Source: Anas platyrhynchos (lineage: Eukaryota; Chordata; Aves; Anseriformes; Anatidae). From it: a stretch of DNA of 64,000 bases. Position 1 is the stretch's first letter. The number at the start of each line of letters is the position of its first letter. Of the stretch, positions 1 through 14,500 are shown piece after piece. The DNA lies in NCBI RefSeq assembly GCF_047663525.1, contig NC_092588.1, positions 48,787,501 to 48,851,500 on the forward strand, read 5' to 3'. The notes under the pieces were generated by a model. That model saw only the letters and a list, made by a program, of their open reading frames with translations, ran no database searches and was not told the origin of the DNA. The position numbers and the translations under genes were made by a program.

Positions 1-2478
1 TTCCCTTGAAAGGGAAATCAATATTTGCTAGTGGCTTTCTTGATCCTCTGGGTTCACCGCTGTATTTGGAAGAGCGCCTCTGTTTTGGCTGGGGAGGAGA
101 GAGGGAGGGTGACTGTGCACAGAACTAGTTGTGGGTTTCCTTCAACTTTCCTAAGTTTTTATAATGTTTACAAAGCAGAACCTAAAAGAGGGAAAAAGTA
201 GGGTCAAAAACGTGTGCAAGCATTGCAGCGTGAAACCTCGTTAGGGCCTCAGCAGTTATCTCCTGGCAGTAGTACAGCAGCTGCTGCTGGGTGATTAAAC
301 TGTTAACAGGGCTGGCTTACGTCACCTTTCCGAGAACACTAGTACCGGTATGTGTGATTTACTATAACAAGATCTTAAGTTTTTCCTGTTGGCAGATGAC
401 ATGTAATATTTACAAAGGTCTTGGTTTCTCTCCAGCAGAAACATTTCAGATAAAGTGATACATGAAAGGAAAAAGTAACACTTTAATTTCCAGAGAAAAT
501 AGTGCAAGAGGATATATTTTACTTAAGACAGTAGATTTAAGACATGTTTTTGATTTTGGTAATGCTTTTTACTTCATACAGATGCATCGTAAATTCTTTT
601 AAGACTCCTGAGAGTTAAGATGGTGTTGCCTTTCAGCTGGAATGCTAATGAAAACAGACTAACCCAGTAGCTTTCTCATACTTTTGTATTAAAAATAGCT
701 TTTCAGCACACTTTTATCCTCTGTTTGCATGTGACTGCATATAAAAGCTAGCAGCTAAAGGAGCTATAATGACCCCAAACCTTACTCCTGGGGTGTGTGT
801 GGTGACTTTAAGAAATTAAAGGTTATCCATATCCAAAGAGTAAGTAATAAAAAAGTTACACCAGGGCTCATAAAAGGGCCTGTGTATAGCTTTGTATCCC
901 CTCTGACAGTTGCCAGTGGCAGATAGCTGAGTATAAAAGCAGATCAAGGCATAGTAAATGTATTTTTTCCAGGTTTCCAAAAATTTGGAAATTGTTTATA
1001 GAATAATATGAGCAATCCACAGAACAAGAGGCTAATTCAGTAACTATTCCCTGATTCCTCACAGCTTTTTGCCTACTGAGGGTCACATTCACGGATTTCT
1101 TCTTATGTAAGCCTTGTGCTGTATAGCCTGGCAGTAGCACAGGGGATTGATCTGATTTAACTAGCGTGACTGTACAGAATGTGGTAATTGGGAGGTGCTT
1201 GCCCAAAGCTCATGGATTTTGTGCGTTTCATAAGATACTTGTCAAAAGGAAGTCAGGGTTTTAGCGTGGCTATCTTTCAGCGAGGGTATGGGAAAGGAAA
1301 AGGGGGGCTGACATATTTTGACAGCAGCTGTGACGTAAGGCTGCTTCCTGGGTGAGTTTTGGGGGTTGCACCAGGTGAATGTAGGTGAAAAACTGGCATT
1401 GCACCCAGTTCCACTCAGCTCTGACAGTTGCTTTGTGGAATATCTTTCTGAATTATGCTGAAGTAACTTTTTTTTTTTTTTTTTTTTTATACCCTGCTCT
1501 TAAAAGCAGTCTGTGTAGGTGGTTGAGCTTCACGGGGTTCGCAGTCAGTTGGACGATACGCAGTTATGGACAAATACTAAATGAAAGATGCTGTTTATTT
1601 AATGGAGTCTGATAAGTGGCTGACAAAGGATTATTTAATGTGAACAAGTCTGATTACCTAAATGCCTCCCAGAGGGTGATAAATTGGACTGAAAAGTCCT
1701 AAAAAAAACAATCACAGTGATTTTTTTGTTGTGGTATTGTTGTATGGCATTCTGATCTTTCTCGTGTTAATGTTAAACTTTTATAAGCAGTCCTTTGAAT
1801 GCTTCCCTGTCCTCTAAATAGGGGAATTTTCTGTCCTGCCTCTGCAATCATGGGAAAGGTAGAAACCATGTAATTAGATCAGGCTTTGTTTAATTGGAAG
1901 ATTTGTTAAATAGGTACATCTTTGCATGTGCCACTTTCTTAGTGTTTCTAATTTTCAATTGTGTTAAACAATAAATTATAAGGACAATTAAGTTCAAAGC
2001 TTGGTTTGAATTACTGCACGTAGTTTGTTTTTTTGTTGTTGTTGTTTTGTTTTTTAACCTATGTCAGTTTATGATTCTACCTTGAACTGTAAAATTTTAG
2101 TTCGCTGAAGATCTTGGCATTCTAAACTTCAAGCATGCGGTAAAGTGATCTGGTGTAATATGAGAGAATGTTACTCGTTTTGGGTTGTTGTGCTGTTATA
2201 TTAAGGAAATACAGCTGTTGAGGGATGGATGTGAGCTGTTTTGGTGTGTGCCAAGGGTTTATTTCATTTTGGTGAGTTGGTTTTAGAGAAAAATGGGTAT
2301 TCCAGTTACTACTCTGCATTGGAATGCTGAGGGGAGAATAAGATGGGTATGGTTACATTTGTCATTTGGTTATTACTGAAGAATTTATTTTCTAATTGCT
2401 TGTCAGACCTAAGCTTGCCTGTTAGTGTATTCATCGAGAGGGATGCATCATTAATTCTTAAGTTTCTTCTAATTTTAG
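1..2478 (+). other. PTPN2 intron upstream of the first visible exon
   Basis: AT-rich intron with a T18-type tract near 1469 and no exon-like open frame bounded by splice sites that fits the missing PTPN2 N-terminus. I see no interspersed repeat that I recognise. Confidence 0.7.
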
Positions 2479-2579
2479 ATGATCACAGTCGAGTAAAACT
2501 GCAGAACACAGAAAATGACTATATCAATGCAAGCCTAGTGGTCATAGAAGAAGCCCAGAGATACTATATTTTAACACAG
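2479..2579 (+). CDS. PTPN2: PTPN2 coding exon (probably exon 3)
   Basis: Acceptor TTTTAG before 2479, donor GTAAGC after 2579. It begins with the last two bases of a split codon and encodes DHSRVKLQN...YYILTQ. This includes the NDYINAS motif typical of classical PTP domains. Confidence 0.95.
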
Positions 2580-5500
2580 GTAAGCCATTCCAATTAGTAA
2601 GTAGCATGGGGATTGAAAATATGGGGGAGATAGATTTGTACAGAAGTAACTTACATTTGGAGGATTCTTTGTCACTGGATATATACCTCATACTAACTGC
2701 CTGTTTGATCTAGCTGTTAACTCATTTTATATTTTAATAAAAAAGTAAAAGAGAATATTCAAGTATATATAGTTAACGATGCATAAAGCTTTTCAAGTAT
2801 TTCTTGCTGTTCTGTTCTTCAGGAAGTAGAATTTTATACTTCTATACTTTTAAATGTAAACATGAATCTTGAAATAAGGTGTAGAAGTATTTAGTTTTAT
2901 ACTTCTATACTCCTAAGAAGTTTTATACTTCTTTTAAGTGTAAAAGTATAAAAACAATACTTCTATCCCCTACTTCTTGTTCTCTTCTTCTCTCTCTCTG
3001 CAGTATCTTCTAACTGCATAACAGTGTTGCTGCCCAAATTAAAACATTCCTTCCTGGAATTTTTACTGTTTTCTTTAAACTTCAAAGACTTGGATTATTT
3101 GGGCAGTATGGTTACTTTCCTGCATGTCTTTTCTGTCATTTTGTTGATATTTTGTTTAAACTTTTCTAGCAGAGGCTTTTTCTTGTTTGACACAGTGACA
3201 TGTTAACCATGTTCGAACTCTGCTTTACCTATGCATTCTCTGACGCATTGTTCTCTTTGCCACACAGGGTCCACTGCCTAATACATGCTGTCATTTTTGG
3301 TTAATGGTATGGCAACAAAAAACCAAAGCAGTTGTCATGCTGAACAGGATTGTTGAAAAAGAATCGGTAAGTGGTGTTAGACATTTTACATATGTGGCTC
3401 GCTTTACAACTTAACTTTAATATAGTTGAACTTTTTGGTATGTTAAAAGAATTTTGTTAAAACAAACTTTGACATTGGTGCAATATTTACTATACCATTA
3501 AAGAAGTGATGGAGCTAAGACGCAAAATTAATTTCAGTAGAAACAACACCTAATAAATTTACATCCAGGTGAGAGTAAGGTGTTGAGAGAGGGTAGAGAC
3601 AGAAGAAAGATGGAGTAGAAGCAGTGTAATATCTTCTAAATATCTATCTTAGATTATTTCTTTTGAATCCAGTAGAGCAGTGTCGTTTTTATACAGTAAA
3701 CAACAAGTGTTTGTAGCAGTGGAGACAAGCTGCTGCCATCGACCATTTTGACAACTGGTCTAATTATTTTGATTCTTTACAACTGATGGTACATGTGCAG
3801 AACATATCAATTTTCTGTTGCTACATAGTTTTTCTACTAATGTGCTGAAAACCACTGTAAATTTTAATTATAAATACATGTCACTTTGATTTGTTCTTTT
3901 TTTTTTTTTTTCCAGAATGGATTTGTTAGCAAAAAGGATTTGACTAGTCCATAAAAAAAGTCATTTTTTTTCCTAAGGAAAAAATTTCCTGTGGTAAGCT
4001 TGAGTGCAGGGCAGGAGGAGTAAAGGACAAGGAACAGTTTTGCATTGTTTGTTAATTCTTTGGTTTTGCTAGAATATTCCCGTTTTCAGCCAGACGTGGG
4101 AAAATTGGCACAATGTGTTGCGTCACGTCTGTAAATGTGCAGATGTCCATGTTGGAAGTGCAGGGGAAAAACGTTGCAACAGCTGAGTATAGATCTCTGT
4201 CCACCGTAGACAACTAGGTAGAAAGGGTGGGGAGAGTGAGAATTAAGGTATGTCTCCAAACATGCCAGAACTGAGATGAAAGAAAAGCTGGAATGCGTAA
4301 CAGCACTTGAAACAGTCGTCATAATTTGGCTGTAAACATGATGAGGTTTGAGAATTCCTCAAACTAGGAGCAGATCATAGGTACTTGAGTTTACTGTGTT
4401 ATGTGGCAGGATCTCAGAATCCGCTAATGTGAAGACCAAGGTGCTAAGACACTTAACCAGATTTCTTTTCCTTTTTTTTTTTTTTTTTAATAACTTAGGT
4501 GAAATGTGCACAGTACTGGCCAACAAAAGAAGAGGATGTTATGACATTTAGTGAAACAGGTTTCCGTGTGAGGCTAGTATCAGAAGACGTCAAATCCTAT
4601 TACACAGTGCATCTACTTCAATTAGAAAATATCAACGTAAGCTTTTCTCAGTCTGTTTATCTCATATTCTTGGTCTTAAATATATAATGAAAGCTATTAA
4701 GCATACTGTCACTGCAGGTTTGATCAAGCTTTTACACTAAAAATTGTAATGCATTTTGTTTCTGATAATGTTGAAGATGTAAGTGTGGCATATAAGCAAG
4801 TGAGCAAACGCCAATCTATGTGTTAGGAGATAACGCCTTCAGCATTTTTCTATACTTCTGTTTTTCATTTGACAGTACCATTTAGCATGCTGAATTGTAA
4901 TTGATGGTAGCGGTGATCCTAAGAGGAGCTTTAAGAAATACCCTAAAAGGAGGAACCTAGGATTTGCAGTTTCTGATTTCTTTTGACTGCCAGAAATCAT
5001 ACTCAGTAATTCATGGGTTTTTGATGGGACTGTAATTTACCACATAATTTCAGTCCAGCTAACTAAGTTTGGGGGTTTGGGGGGGAATTACCACCTGTAG
5101 ATAGGTAACTTTATCTCCTCTTGCTTACCTCCCGTTTTGCTCCACAGGACCAACCATCCTTTTCTCTTAAAAATTAAGCACTTTGACAATTTAATCAAGT
5201 TAAGCACAAAAAAATTGTTCCTGGCCTGAGCTTGGGTTGGAATTTGCTGCTTCTGTTTCAGAGCTGAAGACAGGATTGAAGAGCTTGTCTGTTTGTTCCA
5301 GCTATGTCTTGTAAGATATTCTCTCTCCCTATAAACCTTGCCTTATATTAATTGAAAGTGATCATATGGCAAGTTTTATTCAAGGTTGTCTTGTCAGTGG
5401 ATTTGGGAAAGGAAAGCTTGAAGATATCTTTTTGCATGTTGTTTTATACAACTAAATCTTGACATATTTAATTGAAATTATTTGAATTACACTAACTAAT

Positions 5501-8500
5501 AATGGCACTTTGAAATAAGTACCATTTGTTCATTTGAAACCTCCCTCACGAGATCAACATGATAAAACTTGGCATGTTGTTCCTTGATCTATTCGATGTA
5601 CGAAGATCTTTATGCAATTCTGTCCTCCTGAGTTGGAGCATTTCTGTCTAGTTGTTGGTTTATTAACAGCAAATACTAAGAAAAGAGGAATAGTGCTTGC
5701 AAGATAGCATCTGAGAAAGAATAACTCTCCTTTTCCAAAAAGTGAGACAAGTTTTCCTAATTGCCAAAAAGGCTTTTTGGTTGAATTATTTGGCTGACAT
5801 TGGCCTGTAGTCTTGGACTTCCTGTTTTTAAAGGATACAATTTTCATGATATATGTCATAACATTAGTTGGAAAATGCAAAAATCACAAGAGGAAAGGCC
5901 CAACTTATACTGTAGGTGATGTTTTGATTAAAAGTTTTTCAGCACTTAAATTTCTGGGTTTACTTTGGACTGTTAATGCAGGCCCATCAGTGTTGTATAG
6001 ACATTCTTCTATGTCATTTAACTCACTGTTACACATACTTGGCAAATGTATTGTACTGAATATTTATTTTTTAATACCCCAGTGCTCCTATAAAGCTCCG
6101 TGAATATTAATTCCAAATAATATTTTAATATTTTGTATATAAAACAGCTAGAAGAAGTAAAACATACTTGGTTACTCAAGCGGGAAAAATGCATAATTCC
6201 CAGAATAACACTGCAAATGTTAAGTGAAGCCTTTTGTAAAAAGTTGATAAGTTTTCAGTAAAAACTAGTGGGAATCTGGTATTTGCAGTGACTTGAAACG
6301 TGAGCTTAACTATGTTTATGCAACTTGCTCTGGAGGGTGCTTTTGTGGGGACAGAATAGTAAACCATCTAGCCACTTGATGCCTGGAATATAAGATGAGT
6401 CACAAATAAAATTCTGCACTGAGTTCCAAGAATACTTAAGAAATGTTAGTATTTCTCTGAAAATACAGAGAACTGAAATTGTCTTTACAATATAGCCATT
6501 ATGATCTCAAGTGATTTATTTGTATTATGACAAGAAATCTGTCTAATAGACAAGGAAAATAAATATGTATGAAAAAGTGTTTCATGTTCTTACCACTAAA
6601 ACAAAACCTCTGACTATATACACTTTTTATTTACTTATTGTTAAAGAGCAGTTAGAAAGAGTGGTGGGCTTGGGGGGGGTGGTGTTTGTTTTTTAGGATT
6701 AGGTCATGACATTTGGCAGTTGGATTTGTTTAGATCTGTTCTGGGCGAATGTTTGTTTTTGCTGTTGTGGCTGGGATTGCCCAAAAAAATAGAAGAGATT
6801 GTTTATTGATGGTTTTCCAAAAGTTTTGAGAATATTTGAATGCGCTTAGTTTTGCTTGTGACTGTTGCAGAGCTTCCTTATTATTTGCCTGAGCTGATCT
6901 GTGTTTTAGAATATAGAAAGGCAGCTTCTGATTTCTACCGTGGTGTGCTGCGTGTCCTCCATCGCTTTGTTTGTGTCAGATGCCTTCTGAAAGTTAACCA
7001 CTGCTTTCTGCTGTGAGTGTGCAGAGTCACAGCACTTCTTGAGGGAAGACTGAATGTGAAGGCTTGTGCAAACCCTTTCCTACGTTGGAAAATTGGAAGA
7101 GAGGAAAATACTGTGCTTTTACTAAAAATCTGTAGTCGTTTCCTTGAGAAACTGTTGCCTGTCTGCAACTTGAAGTGAAGTCTTCAAGTGCACTGGAGAA
7201 TGTGATAGGTGTTTTTGAGAGCCTTTTTTTAAATCTGTAAAATCATCTTACTGGATAAGCGGAAAACTTGTATTTCCAGTAACTTCTGGTGTGGTAGCCA
7301 AGTACTGTGGAGAAGGATGCAGTGTGATTTGCCTGTGGAGTATAGCATACCAAATGCTGGTGAGCAAAAAGGGACTGGGTTGGTACTGGGGAATACAGGG
7401 GAGATATGGAAGAACAAAGGGGCCTCAGTATTCAAGGGAAGCTGGAGATGGGCTGGGTGTGGAAATGAAGCAGTGGAAAGGAATTAAAATTGCTAGTGGG
7501 ACCTAGATGAAAGTCTCAGGCTGGATTCCTAGAAACAGGAGCAAATACGAGTACAGCTGGAGAGGTTTGCAAAGAAGATAGTTGCTGCAAGAGAAAGGAC
7601 TGGAAGAAGTAAACTACATTTGTTGCAACACTGGTGGTAGGAGACCTTAGAGAAAGGTCTGTTGTAATAAATTCCGGGTGGAATCGTGAGTCTTCTGCAA
7701 ATAGCAAACAGTTGGAGGAGAAAAAAGGAAGTAGCAAAATGGATTCTGAACACAGCACAAAGCCTCTGTGTGTCTGCTGTTGTCAGGTGGAGGTGACATA
7801 AGACTCCTTTGTGGCCCTCGCTGACTGGTACTTCCTGGTTGTTCATCCGCAGGATCAGTGTGTTTCAAGAAGATAAGATTAGAATTGCTGTTGATTTCCA
7901 ATATCCAAAACTTTAAATGTACTGAGAAGGCATTTTGCTTCTGGAGCAATCTAATGGTAGGCGATGTTCTGGTGTCTCGTGGAATCCTTGCATATGGAAG
8001 TGTGTGTATGTGTATATACACATAAAATCAGAAATTCCTTCAAGGCTCTGTAGCAATTACATACAGTTTTTTGCTGTTGTGGCTGTATATGTATGTATAT
8101 ATGTAATTGCTACAGTGATTCGAAGGAATTTCTGAAACACAGCGTACACTTGCTTTTACACTTGTGAAAAGCTGTCATATCACTTTCACAAATTGCAGGA
8201 GTGATTAGTTCTGCTTCTCATGACCACAGAAAGAAGACTGGGATGTTAGGAAAAGTACTGCTGCCTAACAGGAAAGGAGAACCCAGACTCTTGTATGTCA
8301 ACGAGACATACAAGATGATTTGCAGATTTAATGGATGTAACTATTAATCATACTGGGTTGCAGGGTATGCACTAGTTACTGAAAAACAAAGTGTTTGTGA
8401 GGATTATTTGGCTCCATTGTCCTGTTACTATTTTTATGTACAACTTCAAAATTATTTTGCCAGGCTTTGTAATAAAGAAACAGAAAACATTGCCGTAAAA

Positions 8501-11500
8501 GTTCATTAATATTTTGAATGTCAGTGCCTAGATCATTACCCTCAGAGAACGCCTTCTCATTTTTATGTGATCAAATTAATTGTTAATGCACTTGAGGCTT
8601 GAGCGGTAAGTGCAGGACCACTGGTGGGGTGTAGGTGTATTTTTATTCCCTCGTATGTTAGACCATTACAACAGCCTGTAAACTATGAAGTTGTCTTGTA
8701 AGGTGTGCGTGAAATTTGTCGGACTAGCATTTTCTGTCTTCACCTACTTGACACTGAAGGCATCAACTTCTTTTAAGTATTTTCATCGTATTTCATTCCT
8801 TTTCATACTCAGATGACTGAACAACCTGAAGTTGTTCTGAGACTTTTGTACCCTTTTAGTTTTTGGACGATTTGACACTCACTGTAAAAAGATTGCGATA
8901 AGGCTCATTTTGTTGTGAGTTCATCCAATTGCATTATATCACTTTTCTGCTCGAGTCCTTGTGTAGATGTTTGCTTGTATTGCGACGCTGCTGCTGGTGT
9001 TGCCAGCAGTCAGTGGAGAACCTGTGGAACCTGTGCAGTGTGGTGATAACTTTCCAAGTTAACCACTTCTAGCAGTGTTAGTTACTGGCTGTAAGCTTAT
9101 CTCAGTATTTCATGAAATTTTCTCTGGAACGCTTTGACGCTTATTGAAGTTGTCTGTTTTAATATTGTCCCATAATTTTTCTAGGAGTTTGTCAAGTAGC
9201 TGGTCTTACAGAATCAATCCTGCAAGAATGTTGTAGTTACTGTAGATAAGCTGGTTCTCAGTTGTCAAGCAGAAGAGCATTCTCTGCATGTAAAAATTTA
9301 TACTATTTATAGATCTGGTAAATTTATACTGCCTATCTGAATCTTGAAGCCCAGCTTTTTTCTTTAAAATAATATCTGGCTTCTTGGTAACATTTTAAAT
9401 AGAAATGGTTGTTCCTGAAATTGAATTTCTGTTGGTCAACAGTTGTGAATCTTCAGCAAGCCAAACCTTCTCTCTCTAGAGTCTTGCACAAATTCATGTA
9501 AGTGATACCTGTGGTGCAAGCTAGCTACATCGCCTAGTATAACAGGGGGAGCTCTCTAAGAAAGAATGGTACAGATAGTTACATAAAGACAGGATTTCAG
9601 TTGTACAGCTTAACTGCCAAGCACCACTTGAAAGAGTTTTTCTGACTGAGAGAAAATGTGGGAGGTTTGAAATAGTCAAATGGGATTTGGCTGTACTGCA
9701 AGTTCAAAGAACACCAGCCAGTTTCAGTGTTCTGAAATTGGAATTGCAAAGAAAGATTAAGAGAGTAGATATATTTTAAATGAGCTGAAGCAAAGGAAAA
9801 TTGTGAAAGGGATAAAGATTTTTTTTTTTAAAAAAAAAAAAAGGATAAAGCAGTATGGAGAAAAAGAAAAAAAATAATTCTGTGGGCCAGAGCTGTATGA
9901 GATGTACAGCAGCAGTTAGATCCTTCCTTTAGGCACACCTATTCTCAGATTAGTAGTGTATGTGCAGGGTGGTGCTTGGGCATGTGCATGAAGCCCTACT
10001 GTGTGGTTTTTTTTTGTTTGGTTTTAGGATGAGGATACACCTAGTGCTTGATACAGTCTAGGATTTAAAAAAAAAAAAAAACACATCACCTGTATTTTTA
10101 ATAGATAAGAAATGGTTTTGTTATCTTGAGGTGTAAGGGAGGCTTTGTATTTAAAAATCCTCGGGGGGGGGGGAGTATTAATTGCCACTTTCAGGATCAT
10201 CTAGATTCAGAAGAAACAAAACTTCTCTTTACCTAATACATACGTTTACCTCCTCTCCCTGGTTTTCCTTTCTTTTGTTTGTAAATCAATGCAGAATTTT
10301 CCTTAGAAATGAAAGAAATCACTTAGCATGTTACCTTCTTTAAGATTTTATCATTTCCAGACTTCTTACGAAGAATATACCTCCTTCATGATGCCTAAAA
10401 AAATCAGCCATTTCAGTTCATAAGCAAGCTAACTCACTAGTTCAAAAACTAGATACAGAAGACCAGTAATATAATCTCAGCAGAAAACACAAACTTTTAA
10501 AAATACTTCCATTCAGACAAATAAGAAAGAGAAATCACCACTGTATTTATGCAATTTAGGAGGCTTTCGTAGATTTTACCCTCTTAAATCTCACTGCAGA
10601 CTCATGTACAAAATATGATGGTTCAGACTCTGTTGTCCACGTTAAGCTCTTAGCCAAAAGATGAAATATTCCTGTAAAATGTGCATTTGAGAATGACTGA
10701 AGTCATGCCAATATTCCCTGTTTTCTTTGAATCATTCTTGCAGCATCAGGCATTGAAGGCAAAAGACAAAATATGAGACTATTTTCTTACTGTGGTTAAC
10801 TATGAATTGAATAATTTTAGTTTAACAAAGGGTTTTCATAAGTTGTCCCTTACAAGAAGTTAAAACAGGCCGAGCAGGAGATGAACCGTAGAACTTACTT
10901 GAATTACATAGATATATTTTGGTGGTGCTGAAAAAGAAAACTGGATTTTCTGAAATATCCTGGCATTTTAAATCTACTTCTGTTTCAAATTTGTGGAGGT
11001 TTGTGTAGGTTTAAATCTGTGGAAAACCAGACGAAATGGAGGGATGGTAAAAATAAGGAAACCTTTCTAAAATTCATGAACTAAATTGGTGATCAAATTG
11101 TCTCAAAATTGCTGTAAAAATAAAAGAAGGGAGGCAAGGGGTAGTATTTTATAGAACTCACTTCAGATTTGCTGTTAAGATATGATCCAAATTTGTGATC
11201 AAAGCTTTTCAGGATACTTACAGGCTCTCTTACTGTCATTTCATTACTTGCACTTAGTTGGTTGTGTTCGCAAAGAGAGGGGAAAATGTTGCATTGTGTT
11301 AAAATGTGTATTTCCTTACACTGGGTGAATGCTTCAAGCTGGGTCTCGCAGCCTGGGCACTACAGGCCTTTGCCACAAAGCTTCCTGCTGTTGTATCGTT
11401 AGTATAAAGGAGATGCTGATACCTCTTGGTATTAAAACTTGCTCTGAACAGGAGTGGAGAGTGCTTACAATGCTGATGGGTATTTTTTCAGTCCTGTCAA

Positions 11501-14500
11501 TGCTAGCAGCCATTAAGCTGCATTTATGGCTGAAAAAGGGATTTTGTTTGCTTTACTTCCTGCCCCAAAACATATTAACACTGGAAGCTTGAGAAGAGGA
11601 AAAAAATGTTTGGTAGTAGTTGCAAAGGGGAAAAACTACTAACGTGGATGAAGAACTGCTTCAAATTGCAGTGCTGGGTGCCCTCCAACAGCAAGATCCT
11701 GGGTTGTTTGTTGAAGTGGGAGGTTTGAAATAGAGAGTAGCTATTGATTTGGATTGGGGAAATGTGTGCTAACTAAACAAACATGGAATACTCTCTAGTT
11801 GCATTGTTTATTTGTTTTCACTTCTAGAGTGGCGAGTCCAGGATGATATCTCATTTTCATTATACTACGTGGCCAGATTTTGGAGTTCCTGAATCCCCAG
11901 CTTCATTCCTCAACTTCCTTTTTAAAGTCAGAGAATCTGGCTCACTAAGTCCTGAGCACGGACCTGCAGTAGTTCACTGTAGTGCGGGGATAGGACGATC
12001 CGGCACGTTTTCATTAGTAGACACTTGTCTTGTTCTGGTAAGTGATCAGTTGATTTCTGTCACCACTTCCCTTCCCCTGATACCCTGCCTTTCTTCCCCA
12101 TTTTTGGTTGGAAGGCTTTAGAAGCACTTAAGTTAATGATGTCAGTGAAAACTTTGGTTAGGGCATCACACTTCTTTTTTTTTTTCTTCATGTTTTAATA
12201 GCTTAAAAACACAAGCCTTGCAATACATTTACAAATCCCTCTTGAAGTACTTTACATATTTTCACAGCTTCCTGGAAAGTAAATAAGAAGCACTCTTTTA
12301 TGTGACGTGTGTAGAATAGATTGAGATTTTGTTTTTTAGATATTAATTTAGGCTTGCGAACCATGTCCTCTGTAATTGCTCATAATTTGGGCATATTATA
12401 TATGTTAAGTATTTATTTAACATGTATTTAAGGTTTTGTTGGATTTTCTGAAATTCTAGATTCTGACTTTGGTTAGGCTTAGTATTACCGAGCAGTATAA
12501 CATGGGGTTAAGCCAGGTAAGATTTCATTAGATTGGAGGATTGGAGCATCTGTCATATGAGGACAGGCTGAGAGAACTGGGCCTGTTTAGCTTGGAAAAG
12601 AGAAGGCTGAGGGGAAACCTCATCAGTGCATGTAAATATCTGAGGGGAGCATGTTGAGGATGGAGCCAGTCTCCTTTCAGTTGTACCCAGCGAGAGGATG
12701 AGAGGTAGTGGGCATAGACCGAAGCACAAGAGGTTCGGCTGAATATGAGGAAGCATTTCTTCACTGTGAGGGTGACAGAGCACTGGAACAGGTTGCCCAG
12801 AGAGGTTGTGGGGTCTTGTTCTCCAGAGATACTCAAACCCCGCCTGGATTCATCCTGAACAACGTGCTCTAGGTGATCCTGCTCAGCAGGGGGGCTGGAC
12901 TGGTCTTCAGAGGTCCCTTCCAGCCCTGCCCATTCTGTGATTTAAGTTCCGAAACAGTCATCTTATGTTTTGGGTAGGCCCTCTAAACTTATTCATTATT
13001 TTTCTGCAGACTTTCTTTTTTTCTGTGTTCATAAAAAACATAATGTGAATTGTGATGCAAGTATATATTAATATTAAAGACTCAAGTGAACCTTGCAACA
13101 AGCACAGGTATGCAGTTAAAAATGCCCCATGAATGTGTAGTATGGGGAAAAATGTGTGTTGCTTGAATTAGAGAATCTGCTTTAATTAAAGAAACCTCTG
13201 CTTCATTCATTCCAAATTGCCATTCTATTCAGGAGCAATAGGAAATACTGTTTTATGGTTCTTACTGTGACAGTTCTATTTTGAAGTACAAATGTATGTG
13301 TGAATAAGGCATATCTAAATTTCTAACACTTGATATGAGGGTACTGATTTATTTGGTTAAAACATGATCATAGATTTGTTCATTATAAGTTTTTGTTAAT
13401 GGTTAAATTATGGTAAATGGTTAAATTTTTTGTTTCCTGTGAAAACAATTTAGAAATTTGGAGATGTTAATTTCTAACATAACTAATATAAACGTAATGT
13501 GAAGAAATACACATTTTTTTCAAATTGTGACTCATTTTTTACTTGTAATTATTTTTTGTATGTTGTCTTTATCCATACCTGTGACACTTTCAATATAACC
13601 TTCTTTACAGATGGAAAAAAAGGACCCGTTTTCTGTAGATATTAAGAAGGTATTACTGGATATGAGAAAATACCGAATGGGACTTATTCAGACACCAGAT
13701 CAACTAAGGTTTTCATATATGGCTGTAATAGAAGGAGCAAAGTTTATAATGGGGGATTCAACTATACAGGTAAATATTTCCACATGTTTAAGCATAAAGA
13801 GTAGAATGCCAACAGTAGCTTAAAAATGAGCTCCAAACTATTTTAAAACAAGCGTTTTGTGAGACTTAAATGAACTGCCTTTTTCAATAGATGCCTTGAA
13901 GGTATTAGAGGTATATCTGATTAGCCTTTTCTAGCTGCTAAACTCTTAATCCTATGTAATTGTCTCCTCTGAGATAAAATACAAAAATAGCTCATTACCC
14001 TGATTTTGGAAGGGTTAAATCAATATCTTCAATACTATAAAGCAAAAGCAACACTCGGTATCGCTTGGAAAAGATAGTAAAGATCTCTGCTGTGTTTCTT
14101 GATCCTTGCTATAAGTTTATCTAACAATAAAATTGCCTGATGCTCCAGGTAAGTTTTATTAGTATAGCTTATTTTTTGTATCCTTTGCAACTTCTGTTAG
14201 AGTTACTAGAATGTAGCTGAATGTAATGAGTTTCAGGGCAGAGATTAAGGTATCTCACCAGTACATTGGTGTCATTTGTGGCGACAGCTGCATTAAATGT
14301 CTGGTGCTGGGGGTGGAGGGAGGACCAGAAGGAGAGGTTGTTTAACAGACTTAATTCTGCTTTCATATGCTAAGGTTTTTTTAACAAACCAGCAAAATTA
14401 TTAAAATCATGAATGAAGCAGATGAGCCAAAACACGTTTCCTCTTCTGTGGTTCAAACACTGCTAACCAACGCCTAGGGAGTTTGCTGCTGGTGTGAACA

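Larger units (their letters stand above)
4637..11827 (+). other. Large PTPN2 intron (7.2 kb)
   Basis: It separates the YYTVHLLQ exon from the catalytic exon. It holds a strong inverted repeat (8029-8134), a T11A13 palindrome flanked by 8-bp direct repeats (9810-9850), a G run near 10165 and several A/T runs. Open frames here are short and show no recognisable protein. Confidence 0.7.

Noticed and set aside
7516..8021. Overlapping reverse open frames in the large PTPN2 intron
   Set aside because: Three frames overlap in the same strand region with no recognisable protein, and one runs up to the edge of the hairpin. They are consistent with chance.
12528..12836. Reverse open frames around 12.6-12.8 kb
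   Set aside because: They are antisense frames of a CR1 element.
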